Assembly (NCBI RefSeq): GCF_024643205.1 | Contig: NZ_JAMKQJ010000003.1 | Location: 434,001 to 498,000, forward strand | DNA: 64,000 nt | Origin: Parapedobacter tibetensis | GTDB taxonomy: Bacteria; Bacteroidota; Bacteroidia; Sphingobacteriales; Sphingobacteriaceae | Reading direction: 5' to 3' | Shown here: one piece after another, positions 17,301-23,657 of the stretch | Layout of the letters: every line of letters begins with the position of its first letter | Numbering within the stretch: position 1 is the stretch's first letter | Program-made: the position numbers and the translations under genes | The notes under the pieces: generated by a model | What the model saw: the letters and a program-made list of their open reading frames with translations, nothing else | Told to the model about the DNA's origin: nothing | Databases searched by the model: none

Positions 17301-18287
17301 CAGGTACTGCAGCAGGATGACTACTACCCGTTCGGTTCGCTAAAAACACCGCGCGCCCTTGTTTCGAGCCCGGAGAATAAGTATCTTTATAACGGAAAAG
17401 AGAGGCAGGATGAACTTGGGGGCCAGTACGACTACGGGGCACGGTTCTACGATCCGGTGATCGGGAGGTGGGGAGCCGTGGATCCGTTGGCGGAAATGTA
17501 TTCATCATTTACACCATATACCTATGTCGGCAACAATCCTATATTGTATTATGACCCCAATGGTATGTACCGTGTAGATGCAAATGGAAACATCACGATT
17601 GATGATCCTGATGAGATTTCCAGTTTTATGAGCTATATGAACAGCAATAGTAACGTATCAATATCCGATATGTCGAATCATGTAATCAGTGCGGGAAATG
17701 GATTCAGTTGGGAGTTGGATGAGGTTACAGTGACAGGAAGGGCCTCTTATGAAAGTGGGAATTGGGTTGCTAATGCTCAGGGTCAGGTAGCAAATGCTGT
17801 GGGTCAAATGGGTAATATAAATTCAATCGGCACAGAATACCTTAGGTTTGAACAACCATCTGGCGGGATGGGAGGATTGTTGGGGGCCGGAGTCGGAGCT
17901 GCATTATCTGCTGGTTCACATCTCATGTACAATAAGGCGAGCTGGTACAGCTTGCGACAGATGAAATCATATTCCCAGACGTTCAATGGCAACCAGCGTA
18001 CTGGAGGAAAAAGCATTGGAAAGGCATTGAGTAATGAGCTACGCGTGGGAGGTTATCTATTGGGAGCTTACAATGCATTGAATGTACAAAACCAGCTCAA
18101 TACAGGGCAGATAAATGGAGCACAATACGCACTTGAACAAGGCTCCAATGCTTTTTCAACGTTGGGGGGTATTTATGGCGCTTCATGGGGAGTAGGTTGG
18201 GAAATCGGCCGTGCAATTACCAATATTCCTGGTTATCACGAAAGTGTAAGAGTTCCGGCTCAAAGATTTTTAGGTATAAGACGTTGA
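14337..18287 (+). CDS. Rhs core protein with variable C-terminal toxin tip
   Basis: 1316 residues with a signal peptide (FLAIAAMICLTFFAKG). An Ig/PKD-like part occupies about residues 30-190. A DUF6443-like region follows (KTIAYYDDLGREEQVVSWQA near 240-260), then many YD repeats. The conserved core closes with DHLGNVRATIKR near 971, YYPFGSLK, YLYNGKERQDELGGQYDYGARFYDPVIGRWGAVDPLAE and YVGNNPILYYDPNGM near 1060-1077. The last 240 residues are unlike the shell, more AT-rich and rich in Gly/Ala/Asn, with glycine-zipper-like helices (GGLLGAGVGAALSAG, GGIYGASWGVGWEIG). This suggests a pore-forming or translocation tip. I name no known toxin fold. Confidence 0.87.
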   Translation: MNAMVKLPIQFLAIAAMICLTFFAKGQGQKGHIEITGPSVVNLNEEVEYRIVFRNRNGAIIHAPFPDSYTWAYSLGAGPLVTVEEEPYRIKLRWTQLGEFEFDYLLYTEGDHPDFLYISADVTLDVLVVDPGRPILSAANGGVLPVNGTTVLSVTNGPFNSYVWKRENGTVISGATGASYTTNLPGGYMLQATKAGKTHVSGVFRVYSQAAVANRNSVTKSVVKKSGLGSFLDVEALTIADRNKTIAYYDDLGREEQVVSWQASPLGKDIVQSQTYDNIGRPHLTFAPYMQGSDGAYKPNALPNVRPNYGMGDYMSGEHFKFYQNPAGVQDGRPFGETVHERSPLGREEFTYGPGEDWKNEKRSVRTVNSLNSHGTGDYDEKVICWRIAANGLPYRYHFYTNASNGYYESGKLSVRSLIDEEGLETREYVTSGGQTVLRKVQRTRNRTQLGNRGHWTQTYYIYDDYGNLVFVLPPDLSDRLSQSDSSVPTEAELLESAYWYKYDLRNRLIEKKIPASGWRHMVYDRRDRLVLEQDANQRPQGKWGFIKYDVFGRVAQTGIYNSTLNRVSLQSQLDASNAPLWVGRLNASEYTNLAFPTTNMAVYVTNYYDTYGFTGVAGLPAIDFSPSPKTKALLTGTRVGKDDGSAPLLTVYYYDDKGRLRQTAGQNHLGGTDYVTDLYNFPGQLLQSTRKHIAQGQTTTLVTGYGYDHAGRLLSTSHTINNQEKVILSKNEYNEIGELKKKSLGGNSLGTSFLTGIDYVHNIRGWLESASSPYFTFSLKYNNPTNTGIAYYNGNISEQHWVQSGQVSKYFTYTYDALHRLVDGNSAGNMREQLTYDLMGNITTLKRDNHASGISYTYTGNRLVNLSGAVSGNYAYDPNGNATSDRTGMAFAYNFLNLPKTADKTGMSISYMYDALGIKLRKTSTISGSTTIRNYLEGIEYNGNAIDLIHTGEGIALRSGSSYVYQFNLTDHLGNVRATIKRSGSNVQVLQQDDYYPFGSLKTPRALVSSPENKYLYNGKERQDELGGQYDYGARFYDPVIGRWGAVDPLAEMYSSFTPYTYVGNNPILYYDPNGMYRVDANGNITIDDPDEISSFMSYMNSNSNVSISDMSNHVISAGNGFSWELDEVTVTGRASYESGNWVANAQGQVANAVGQMGNINSIGTEYLRFEQPSGGMGGLLGAGVGAALSAGSHLMYNKASWYSLRQMKSYSQTFNGNQRTGGKSIGKALSNELRVGGYLLGAYNALNVQNQLNTGQINGAQYALEQGSNAFSTLGGIYGASWGVGWEIGRAITNIPGYHESVRVPAQRFLGIRR

Positions 18288-18293
18288 TATAAA

Positions 18294-18863
18294 ATGACTA
18301 ATCCGAATATTGTTGTAAATCCCGAACGAATTTCGTTAACTAAAAAGCAGCTTCTTTGGCATTATTCCGTTCCATTCTTTTTTCTTATCGTCCCCTTGGC
18401 AAACTTGTGGAGTATAATACAACACTATGTTTTTGACGATTATAAGGGAGTGGTAGAGCCAAAAGACCTTCTTTTGATATCCGTTATATTTATTTTCGTG
18501 GCAATCTTGCTTTTCTTTTTGCAGCGAAATCGATTGAAATTCAAAGAGTTCAGAACGTATTTTACAGATAGTTCCTTTGATAAAGCACTAAGTAAGACAT
18601 CGGGTGATTTGAAGTGGATAGTTCTCGAAAAGAAAAGAAATTATGTAAGGGCTTATAGGGATTGGAGTTGGTCGGGTAGCTGGGGGGAATTGATTACTAT
18701 AAAGAAAGATAAGGGACGAGTTTTGATTAATAGCATTTGCAATCCTGACGCGATGTTCATTTCTGCTATTTCTTATGGCTGGAATAAAAAGAATGTCAGA
18801 ACCTTCATTGACAATCTATCAAGCCAATCGGAGGAGGGCGATATGATACCCGATAATGGTTGA
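18294..18863 (+). CDS. Putative membrane immunity protein of the Rhs toxin
   Basis: 189 residues. Two transmembrane helices lie near the N-terminus (WHYSVPFFFLIVPLANLWSII, about residues 22-42, and LLLISVIFIFVAILLFFLQ, about 63-81), followed by a cytoplasmic domain of about 105 residues with WIVLEKKRNYVRAYRDWSWSG. It starts 6 nt after the Rhs stop, is AT-rich like the Rhs tip, and is followed by a terminator region. Position, size and membrane topology fit an immunity protein against a membrane-active tip. No recognised family, so the role is inferred. Confidence 0.6.
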   Translation: MTNPNIVVNPERISLTKKQLLWHYSVPFFFLIVPLANLWSIIQHYVFDDYKGVVEPKDLLLISVIFIFVAILLFFLQRNRLKFKEFRTYFTDSSFDKALSKTSGDLKWIVLEKKRNYVRAYRDWSWSGSWGELITIKKDKGRVLINSICNPDAMFISAISYGWNKKNVRTFIDNLSSQSEEGDMIPDNG

Positions 18864-18884
18864 AAACTAGAATATAGGAATAAA

Positions 18885-18902
18885 AGCCCGGCCGTCCAGA
18901 CG
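18885..18902. terminator. Left half of a terminator split by the IS
   Basis: AAAAGCCCGGC (about 18885-18895) directly precedes the IS end region, and the exact complement GCCGGGCTTTTT (about 20815-20826) directly follows the other end. Joined, they would form an 11-bp terminator hairpin. The small hairpin CCGTCCAGACGG lies between this arm and the IS inverted repeat. Confidence 0.6.
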
Positions 18903-18946
18903 GAGGGCACTGAAAAAGTCCCTCATTTATGGGACGGCTTAACAGA

Positions 18947-18987
18947 AACGATCAAGTGGAACATGGTTTTACTTGATCGTTTTTTTA
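18947..18987 (+). terminator. Hairpin terminator inside the IS left end
   Basis: AACGATCAAGT (18947-18957) pairs with ACTTGATCGTT (18971-18981), followed by a T-run to 18987. It points rightward, so it would stop transcription entering the IS from the Rhs side. Confidence 0.8.
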
Positions 18988-19105
18988 TTTCCCGATTTCG
19001 ATATTTCGGGCTACCGACTGATTTTGGAGGCCAGTATGGGTTCCTGGCACTCCAATCTTTCTTTGGGCAAAAGGTTGGAATCAGATGAAAGCCCGGATTT
19101 CGGGA

Positions 19106-20699
19106 TTATTCAATCAATTTCAGGATCCTTTTCAGGTTTACTGCAAAGATTGCCATGGCCCCCTGCATTTCCATGTTCCCAATACCATAGGAGTTTGCCC
19201 GTCCGTATCCATGTACGTTTTTTAGCTCACTATTCTTTGCCCCTATCTTGTATCGTTCCCTGGTTTTCTGTTTGTAATGGTCGGTTTCCTGAAAGTCCAT
19301 CTGTTCTTTGTGGAGGTCGGATTTTATGGTTACCGAATAGGTTTTGCTCTTAGCTCCGGGCTTGTAACAGTTTTCCCTCAGGGGACAGACCTTGCATTTT
19401 TCCACGTCAAAGTAATAGGTGTCCGCTTGGTTTTTCCCCCTGTCTTTCTTTCCCTGGCGGGCCTTCCTGATGGCCTGCCGGGCAAACGAACATCCCGGCA
19501 TCCTTGTTGTAATCGAACATCTTTTCATCCTTTCTGGTGCCCTGGGTAATGGAAGGGGTAAGCCTGGCAACGATCCTGATACCCCGGTCGCTGCCCAATT
19601 TCAGGTTTTCTTTGCCTGAATAAGCTGCATCGCCGATGACCGTATCTATTTCCACCCCATTCTGCCGGCTGATCCCTAAAAGCTCGGGCAGTTCCGGACC
19701 ATCCGCTTTTTCCCCCGAGGTAACCACCGCAGCCGTGATGATACGTTCCTCGGTCATGGCAAGATGGATCTTGTAACCGAAGAATTTGCTATCTGCTGAC
19801 TTATGGCCGGTCTTGGCATCCATGTCCCTGGAAAGCGTATAGTGCTCCCGGGTGTCCTCAACCGTTTCTTTTAACAGGTTCAACTTCTCTTTGACCGCAG
19901 GGGTTTCGCCCAAGGCCCTGTCCGACTCGATCCGTTCCTGTAACTCCCTGCAATAGGCAATCTCTTTCCCAAGGTCACCCGACTCATTCTTTTCGGGCAT
20001 CCGGCCCTTCATACCCCCGTCTATGGCATAAACCGCTTTGCGGAGCAGCTTTGATCGCTCCCTAAGGACATCAAGGGCAGAATGCGGGTTCGATCTGGAC
20101 AGCGAATGGGTGGCATCTACGATGATCGACTTGGATTTGATGATATCCTTTTCAATCGCAAGGCAGACTGTTTTGTTAATCAAGAGGTTTAACAGATCCG
20201 TGTCTTTCAGTCTAAGTTTGCGGAACTTGGTCAGCGAGCTGGGATTGATCACATCATCTTCCGGTGCCATCTCCAGAAAATATTTGAAGGACATATCGTA
20301 GCGGGAGCGCTCAACGACATCTACGTCTGAAATACAATAGATGGTCTTCAGCAACAGGTATTTGAACATACGGATAGGGCTCTCCGCTGTACGTCCGTTG
20401 TTGTGGCAGTACTTCTCAAGCAGTTCATCGTATATAAAACTGAAGTCTATCAGGTCGTTGATCTTTCGAAGAAGGTTATCTTTGGGAACGATCAGATCAT
20501 ACAGCCCCGAGTAGGAACTGAACTGAATCTTTTNCGCTGTACGTCCGTTGTTGTGGCAGTACTTCTCAAGCAGTTCATCGTATATAAAACTGAAGTCTAT
20601 CAGGTCGTTGATCTTTCGAAGAAGGTTATCTTTGGGAACGATCAGATCATACAGCCCCGAGTAGGAACTGAACTGAATCTTTTGTTGGTAAGCAAGCAT
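19106..20699 (-). pseudogene. IS1182-family transposase, frameshifted
   Basis: The start at 20697-20699 gives MLAYQQKIQFSSYSGLYDL. Visible parts: IIVDATHS with the first catalytic Asp, IDTVIGDAAYSGKEN with the second Asp, and, in another frame, KCKVCPLRENC (zinc-like cysteines) and ERYKIGAKNSELKNVHGYGRANSYG near the C-terminus. The reading passes from one frame to another near 19475-19485: GMFVCPAGHQ must join AIRKARQGKKDRGKNQ, but the frames do not meet, consistent with a small deletion in a GCCATCAG repeat. About 50 residues near the N-terminus appear twice because of the assembly scar. Without repair the enzyme is inactive. Confidence 0.85.
20385..20683. other. Probable assembly scar: N flanked by an exact 149-bp duplication
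   Basis: Bases 20385-20533 are repeated as 20535-20683, offset 150, with a single N at 20534 between them. The duplication keeps the transposase frame only by chance and repeats 49 residues exactly. An unmerged overlap between two contigs, joined with one N, explains it better than biology does. Confidence 0.92.
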
Positions 20700-20814
20700 C
20701 GGGTACCTTTTAAAACCTGCTTTAAGGTACAAAAAAAAGAGCAGACAACCGTAGTTTTTCTGCTCTCTTTCCAGTCTTAACCAATAAGGACTTTTTCAGT
20801 GCCCTCGTCCGAGG

Positions 20815-20826
20815 AGCCGGGCTTTT
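20815..20826. terminator. Right half of the terminator split by the IS
   Basis: GCCGGGCTTTTT complements AAAAGCCCGGC on the other side of the IS. It also bounds the distal end of the guide array, so the original terminator may have served both the Rhs/immunity transcript and the array transcript. Confidence 0.55.
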
Positions 20827-21153
20827 TAGTTACAAGCGGATGCAGCGAATGCATTTTTTCTCAAGTAACATGGCAAGGCCGCTGTATGTACTGAAATGAG
20901 GCCAATTCAGGTTTTAAGCTAGCTCGCTATCGCAAAAAAGTAACATACCACGAGGTTGGAGACTATTGTGCACACTTCAATTTCTTATGGATACAGTACG
21001 TTTATGATCGAGACTATTGCATAAATTATTTTGGCCGGTATTATAACCTATGTGTTTTCGCTAACAGGACCATTGGCCGTACTTCGAATTAGTGTCAACG
21101 GATTAACAGCAGCCCGTTGCAGAAGCAAAAGTAAATCTAACGTGAGACTCACC

Positions 21154-21216
21154 ATTGCAAAAAGTATTCAGTGAGTGTCTATTTGACCTCACCCTGCGGC
21201 TGTACAAGCAGCCTCG
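21154..21216 (-). ncRNA. Guide-RNA scaffold copy A
   Basis: This element shares about 60 nt with copies B and C. On the minus strand it has hairpin I (GGCTG-CAGCC, loop TTGTAC), then hairpin II (GTGAG pairing with CTCAC at 21171-21175/21188-21192, extended by GTC/GAC), then ACTGAATACTTTTTGCAAT. The putative guide GGTGAGTCTCACGTTAGATT follows directly. Confidence 0.7.
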
Positions 21217-21321
21217 ATAACGAAGTTTCTTAGTTTTTCCAATCGAGAGAATTGCCTATACCTATTCCCACAGCCTTCTCAGCAAGGCTCACCCTTTGTA
21301 TAGTGCATTAACCTACCGTCT

Positions 21322-21386
21322 ATTGCAATAAATAGTATTCAGTGAGTGTCAATTTCGCCTCACCCTACGGCTGTACACGCAGCCTC
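21322..21386 (-). ncRNA. Guide-RNA scaffold copy B
   Basis: Second copy of the scaffold: hairpin I arms at 21369-21373/21380-21384, hairpin II arms at 21342-21346/21359-21363, ending TTTATTGCAAT on the minus strand. The putative guide AGACGGTAGGTTAATGCACT follows, then a short TATACAAA motif. The base-pairs are kept while the loops differ from copies A and C (GTGTAC against TTGTAC), as expected for selected RNA structure. Confidence 0.7.
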
Positions 21387-22460
21387 GAAAATTTCAACAT
21401 TCTTTTTAGAAAGGTCATTCTTGAATAATCTTAGTACTTAATTTCATATTGTGATAGGCATTATCTATCTCCAGTCTTTGTCGAGGCACTAGCAGTTGTA
21501 TATTCCTTTCAAATTGGTGTTCGTAGCAGTCCAATCCCCCATAGGTTTCACAGCAAGGCCGTTGTATAATTCTGAATAATAAGCGCGCCTGCTTGACAAC
21601 GTTGTAATAAGCGCTATGACTTTTAGCACATTTGCAGCCTAGACCGTTGCAAAAATTTGATCTGACAGAAAGACGCCTTTGTAAAGCTTTAAACGAAAAA
21701 GATGTGGTTCTCTGCCGTTGTATACTGAAACGAAAACCATTCCACAACTTCATATAAGTAAGCGCCAACCATTGTATATGGGATCGATGCCCGACAAGAG
21801 ATCCTCCGATGTTCGTGGGTCGGGTGTTCACTTAGTTGTATAGGTACGGTATCATCAACATCAGGAACTAATTTCCGGGAACACAGAACAAGCAGGGATT
21901 GTATATGGTAGTTACAGCGTTTTTACCCTTGTGTTTTCATCAAGTTTTGAGACTATTGTATATGTTAATCCATTATCTCCAAGGTCCACGGCAGGAGTGT
22001 TGTACTTTTAATACTTTCATCAGACGAGCGAATTGCAGGTACTTGGGAACAGCAGCCCAACGGGAGAACAAGAGCAAGGTTGTATATATTCAAATGCCTG
22101 CGATATTTCAAAAGGCACCGTCAAGAGCACTGTATATATGCCTTATCGCCAAATGTTTCCAACTAGGAGCCGTTGCCTATTTCTGACCAATTCGAGCGTA
22201 AGAAACTACGGTTGTATACGATACGTTTGTGAAGGAGACTTGCATAAATACCATTCTTTTGAAGCGGTTTGTATTTCGAGCTATGCGATTATTTTCGATT
22301 TAGTTTTTTACTCGCGGATTTACAGCAAGTGCATTGTCCATACTATCGAGTGAACAGCAGCCCGTTGTAACGCACGGCTTATACGGCAGTGCGTGTTAAT
22401 TTTTCAAAAACCGACCCCATTGTAATCATACATCAATTCCAACAATAGGGAAGCTTTCCC

Positions 22461-22524
22461 ATTGAAAAAAAGTATTTAGTGAGTGTTTCATTTAACCTCA
22501 CCCTACGGCTGTACAAGCAGCCTC
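22461..22524 (-). ncRNA. Guide-RNA scaffold copy C, next to dCas12f
   Basis: Third copy, beginning 34 nt after the dCas12f-like stop on the same strand. Hairpin I arms are at 22507-22511/22518-22522 and hairpin II arms at 22479-22483/22497-22501. It ends TTTTTTTCAAT, followed by the putative guide GGGAAAGCTTCCCTATTGTT. This is the copy best placed to be the primary scaffold or tracr-like RNA for the downstream array. Confidence 0.72.
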
Positions 22525-22558
22525 TAACATTTCAAAGAACGTTGAAGCGGGTGAATAA

Positions 22559-23653
22559 CTATTCCTCAATCACATTGATTCCTACTTTCTTCGCTTTATA
22601 GGCGATCTTTTCTTTCAGTCCGTAATAGCTCCAATTGCGGAGCAGGAATTCCTCTTCCTTAGCCACCTCTTCTTTCTGCTGCTGGTTCACCAACAAGAGC
22701 GTACCCGCCTGCGTTTTGATGCACAGGTCAATCAGCCTACGACTGTACAGGTGCAATCGGTTATCGACGTACCGTATTTCCTTCGCATCCCAATCCTCCA
22801 AACTTTTCAGCTTGCGCCTGCGGCCTTTGCCCGGCCGGTTGTAGGTGGAACCCCGTTGTAAGCGGTGCCGCGCGGCCTGTATAGCCAGCCTCCGGTGCAG
22901 GAATTCCTCCTTATTGCCAATCTGGAACTGTTCCTTACCAACCTTCACTACGACGGGGTGCTCGATGGAAAGTGACGCTTCGGCAATTACCGAATCCTTT
23001 AACTGGTGTTCGTCACGCTCCATCTCGAAGGCTGCCAACAAGTACAGCTTGCCCTTGTCAATTTTTAGGGAACTGGTGCAGAGCTTCAGCGTTCCGGCCA
23101 GCGTCCGCTGCAACAGGACTTTCTTATCTGACCTGTCTTTGCCCAAATAGGTCTTGAATGGGATTTTGAACAGCTTGAATTTGAAATCCCTACCTTTCTC
23201 ATCGTTTTCCAGTTTGAGTTTATCCGCTCCGAAAGGCATGGGGATGCTACGTTTGTAATTGCGTAGTGTCTTTTCCCCCTTCCAATATGCACTTCGTTCA
23301 GAGTTATAGATGCTGTGCAACGTGTTGTTCAGGTTGGAAAAAATATTGGAGGGCATTTTGCCCAAAAAATTGCTTGAGAGGATACGATATGTCGTGTTCA
23401 TGCGAGAGGAATTCAGTATGCCGTCTTCCTCTTTCTTATAATCGGCCAGCTTAACCTTCACCTCGTCGGTGAAGTAAATCAAATCCTTCACCCGATCCTG
23501 TACATACAGGTGGGTGAAAATCAGGTTGGCTGCTTGGAACGATAAAAATTGCCACTCATACAACTGCTTATAGTAGGCGTCCTTCTGCGCTTTGTCATCA
23601 CAGTCCACGTACACCTGTATTTTTCGTGTCAGGATGATGGTCTTCTTTTCCAT
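22559..23653 (-). CDS. Nuclease-dead Cas12f/TnpB-like protein
   Basis: 364 residues from the ATG at 23651-23653 (MEKKTIILTRKIQVYVDC); an extension to 23704 overlaps the sigma gene and is less likely. The N-terminal two thirds resemble the WED/REC part of compact Cas12f/TnpB proteins. The RuvC part can be aligned by eye: SSLKIDKGKLYLLAAFEME, then IAEASLSIE where the family has VGIDLG, so the catalytic Asp is Ser (about residue 227). TLLLVNQQQ stands where the family has IVVEDLN, so Glu is Asn (about 323). It then has NWSYYGLKEKIAYKAKKVGINVIEE and ends before the zinc ribbon and RuvC-III Asp. It should bind guide RNA and DNA but not cut. It is coupled to the sigma gene by a 4-nt gap and followed by the guide array. 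Confidence 0.82.
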   Translation of the reverse strand: MEKKTIILTRKIQVYVDCDDKAQKDAYYKQLYEWQFLSFQAANLIFTHLYVQDRVKDLIYFTDEVKVKLADYKKEEDGILNSSRMNTTYRILSSNFLGKMPSNIFSNLNNTLHSIYNSERSAYWKGEKTLRNYKRSIPMPFGADKLKLENDEKGRDFKFKLFKIPFKTYLGKDRSDKKVLLQRTLAGTLKLCTSSLKIDKGKLYLLAAFEMERDEHQLKDSVIAEASLSIEHPVVVKVGKEQFQIGNKEEFLHRRLAIQAARHRLQRGSTYNRPGKGRRRKLKSLEDWDAKEIRYVDNRLHLYSRRLIDLCIKTQAGTLLLVNQQQKEEVAKEEEFLLRNWSYYGLKEKIAYKAKKVGINVIEE

Positions 23654-23657
23654 GGGC

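Larger units (their letters stand above)
18903..20806 (-). mobile_element. IS1182-family insertion sequence, probably inactive
   Basis: The element is bounded by the inverted repeat GAGGGCACTGAAAAAGTCC, at 18903-18921 and in reverse complement at 20788-20806. It contains one DDE transposase gene on the minus strand, an internal hairpin terminator at 18947-18987 near its left end, and an assembly scar (N at 20534 plus a 149-bp duplication). Without the scar the element would be about 1.75 kb. It sits inside a terminator hairpin downstream of the Rhs/immunity genes and next to the guide array. Confidence 0.85.
20880..22524 (-). CRISPR. Irregular guide-RNA array with a minimal repeat, downstream of dCas12f-like gene
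   Basis: No protein-coding gene is credible here. Read on the minus strand, the short motif TATACAAY or its variants (TTACAAY, TGCAAY, GGCAAY) recurs about 28 times. In plus coordinates the TTGTA/TTGCA cores are near 22420, 22365, 22269, 22240, 22212, 22173, 22130, 22080, 22033, 22000, 21956, 21899, 21836, 21772, 21718, 21679, 21647, 21602, 21562, 21496, 21296, 21250, 21116, 21017 and 20966. Each is followed by a unique segment, often GC-rich in its first 8-12 nt (for example GGTTGGCGC, GGCAGAG, GGCCTTGC). Spacing varies from 28 to 66 nt, unlike ordinary CRISPR. Three full two-hairpin scaffolds are embedded in it. In Cas12f and TnpB guide RNAs the spacer follows a repeat ending in TGCAAC, which is the same geometry. 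Confidence 0.7.

Noticed and set aside
21415..21831. 138-codon minus-strand frame in the guide array
   Set aside because: It crosses many array units, has no family pattern, and its low-complexity codon use follows the array.
20880..22524. An ordinary type II or type V CRISPR array
   Set aside because: No repeat longer than about 10 nt and no fixed spacing; no cas1, cas2 or active effector gene nearby.
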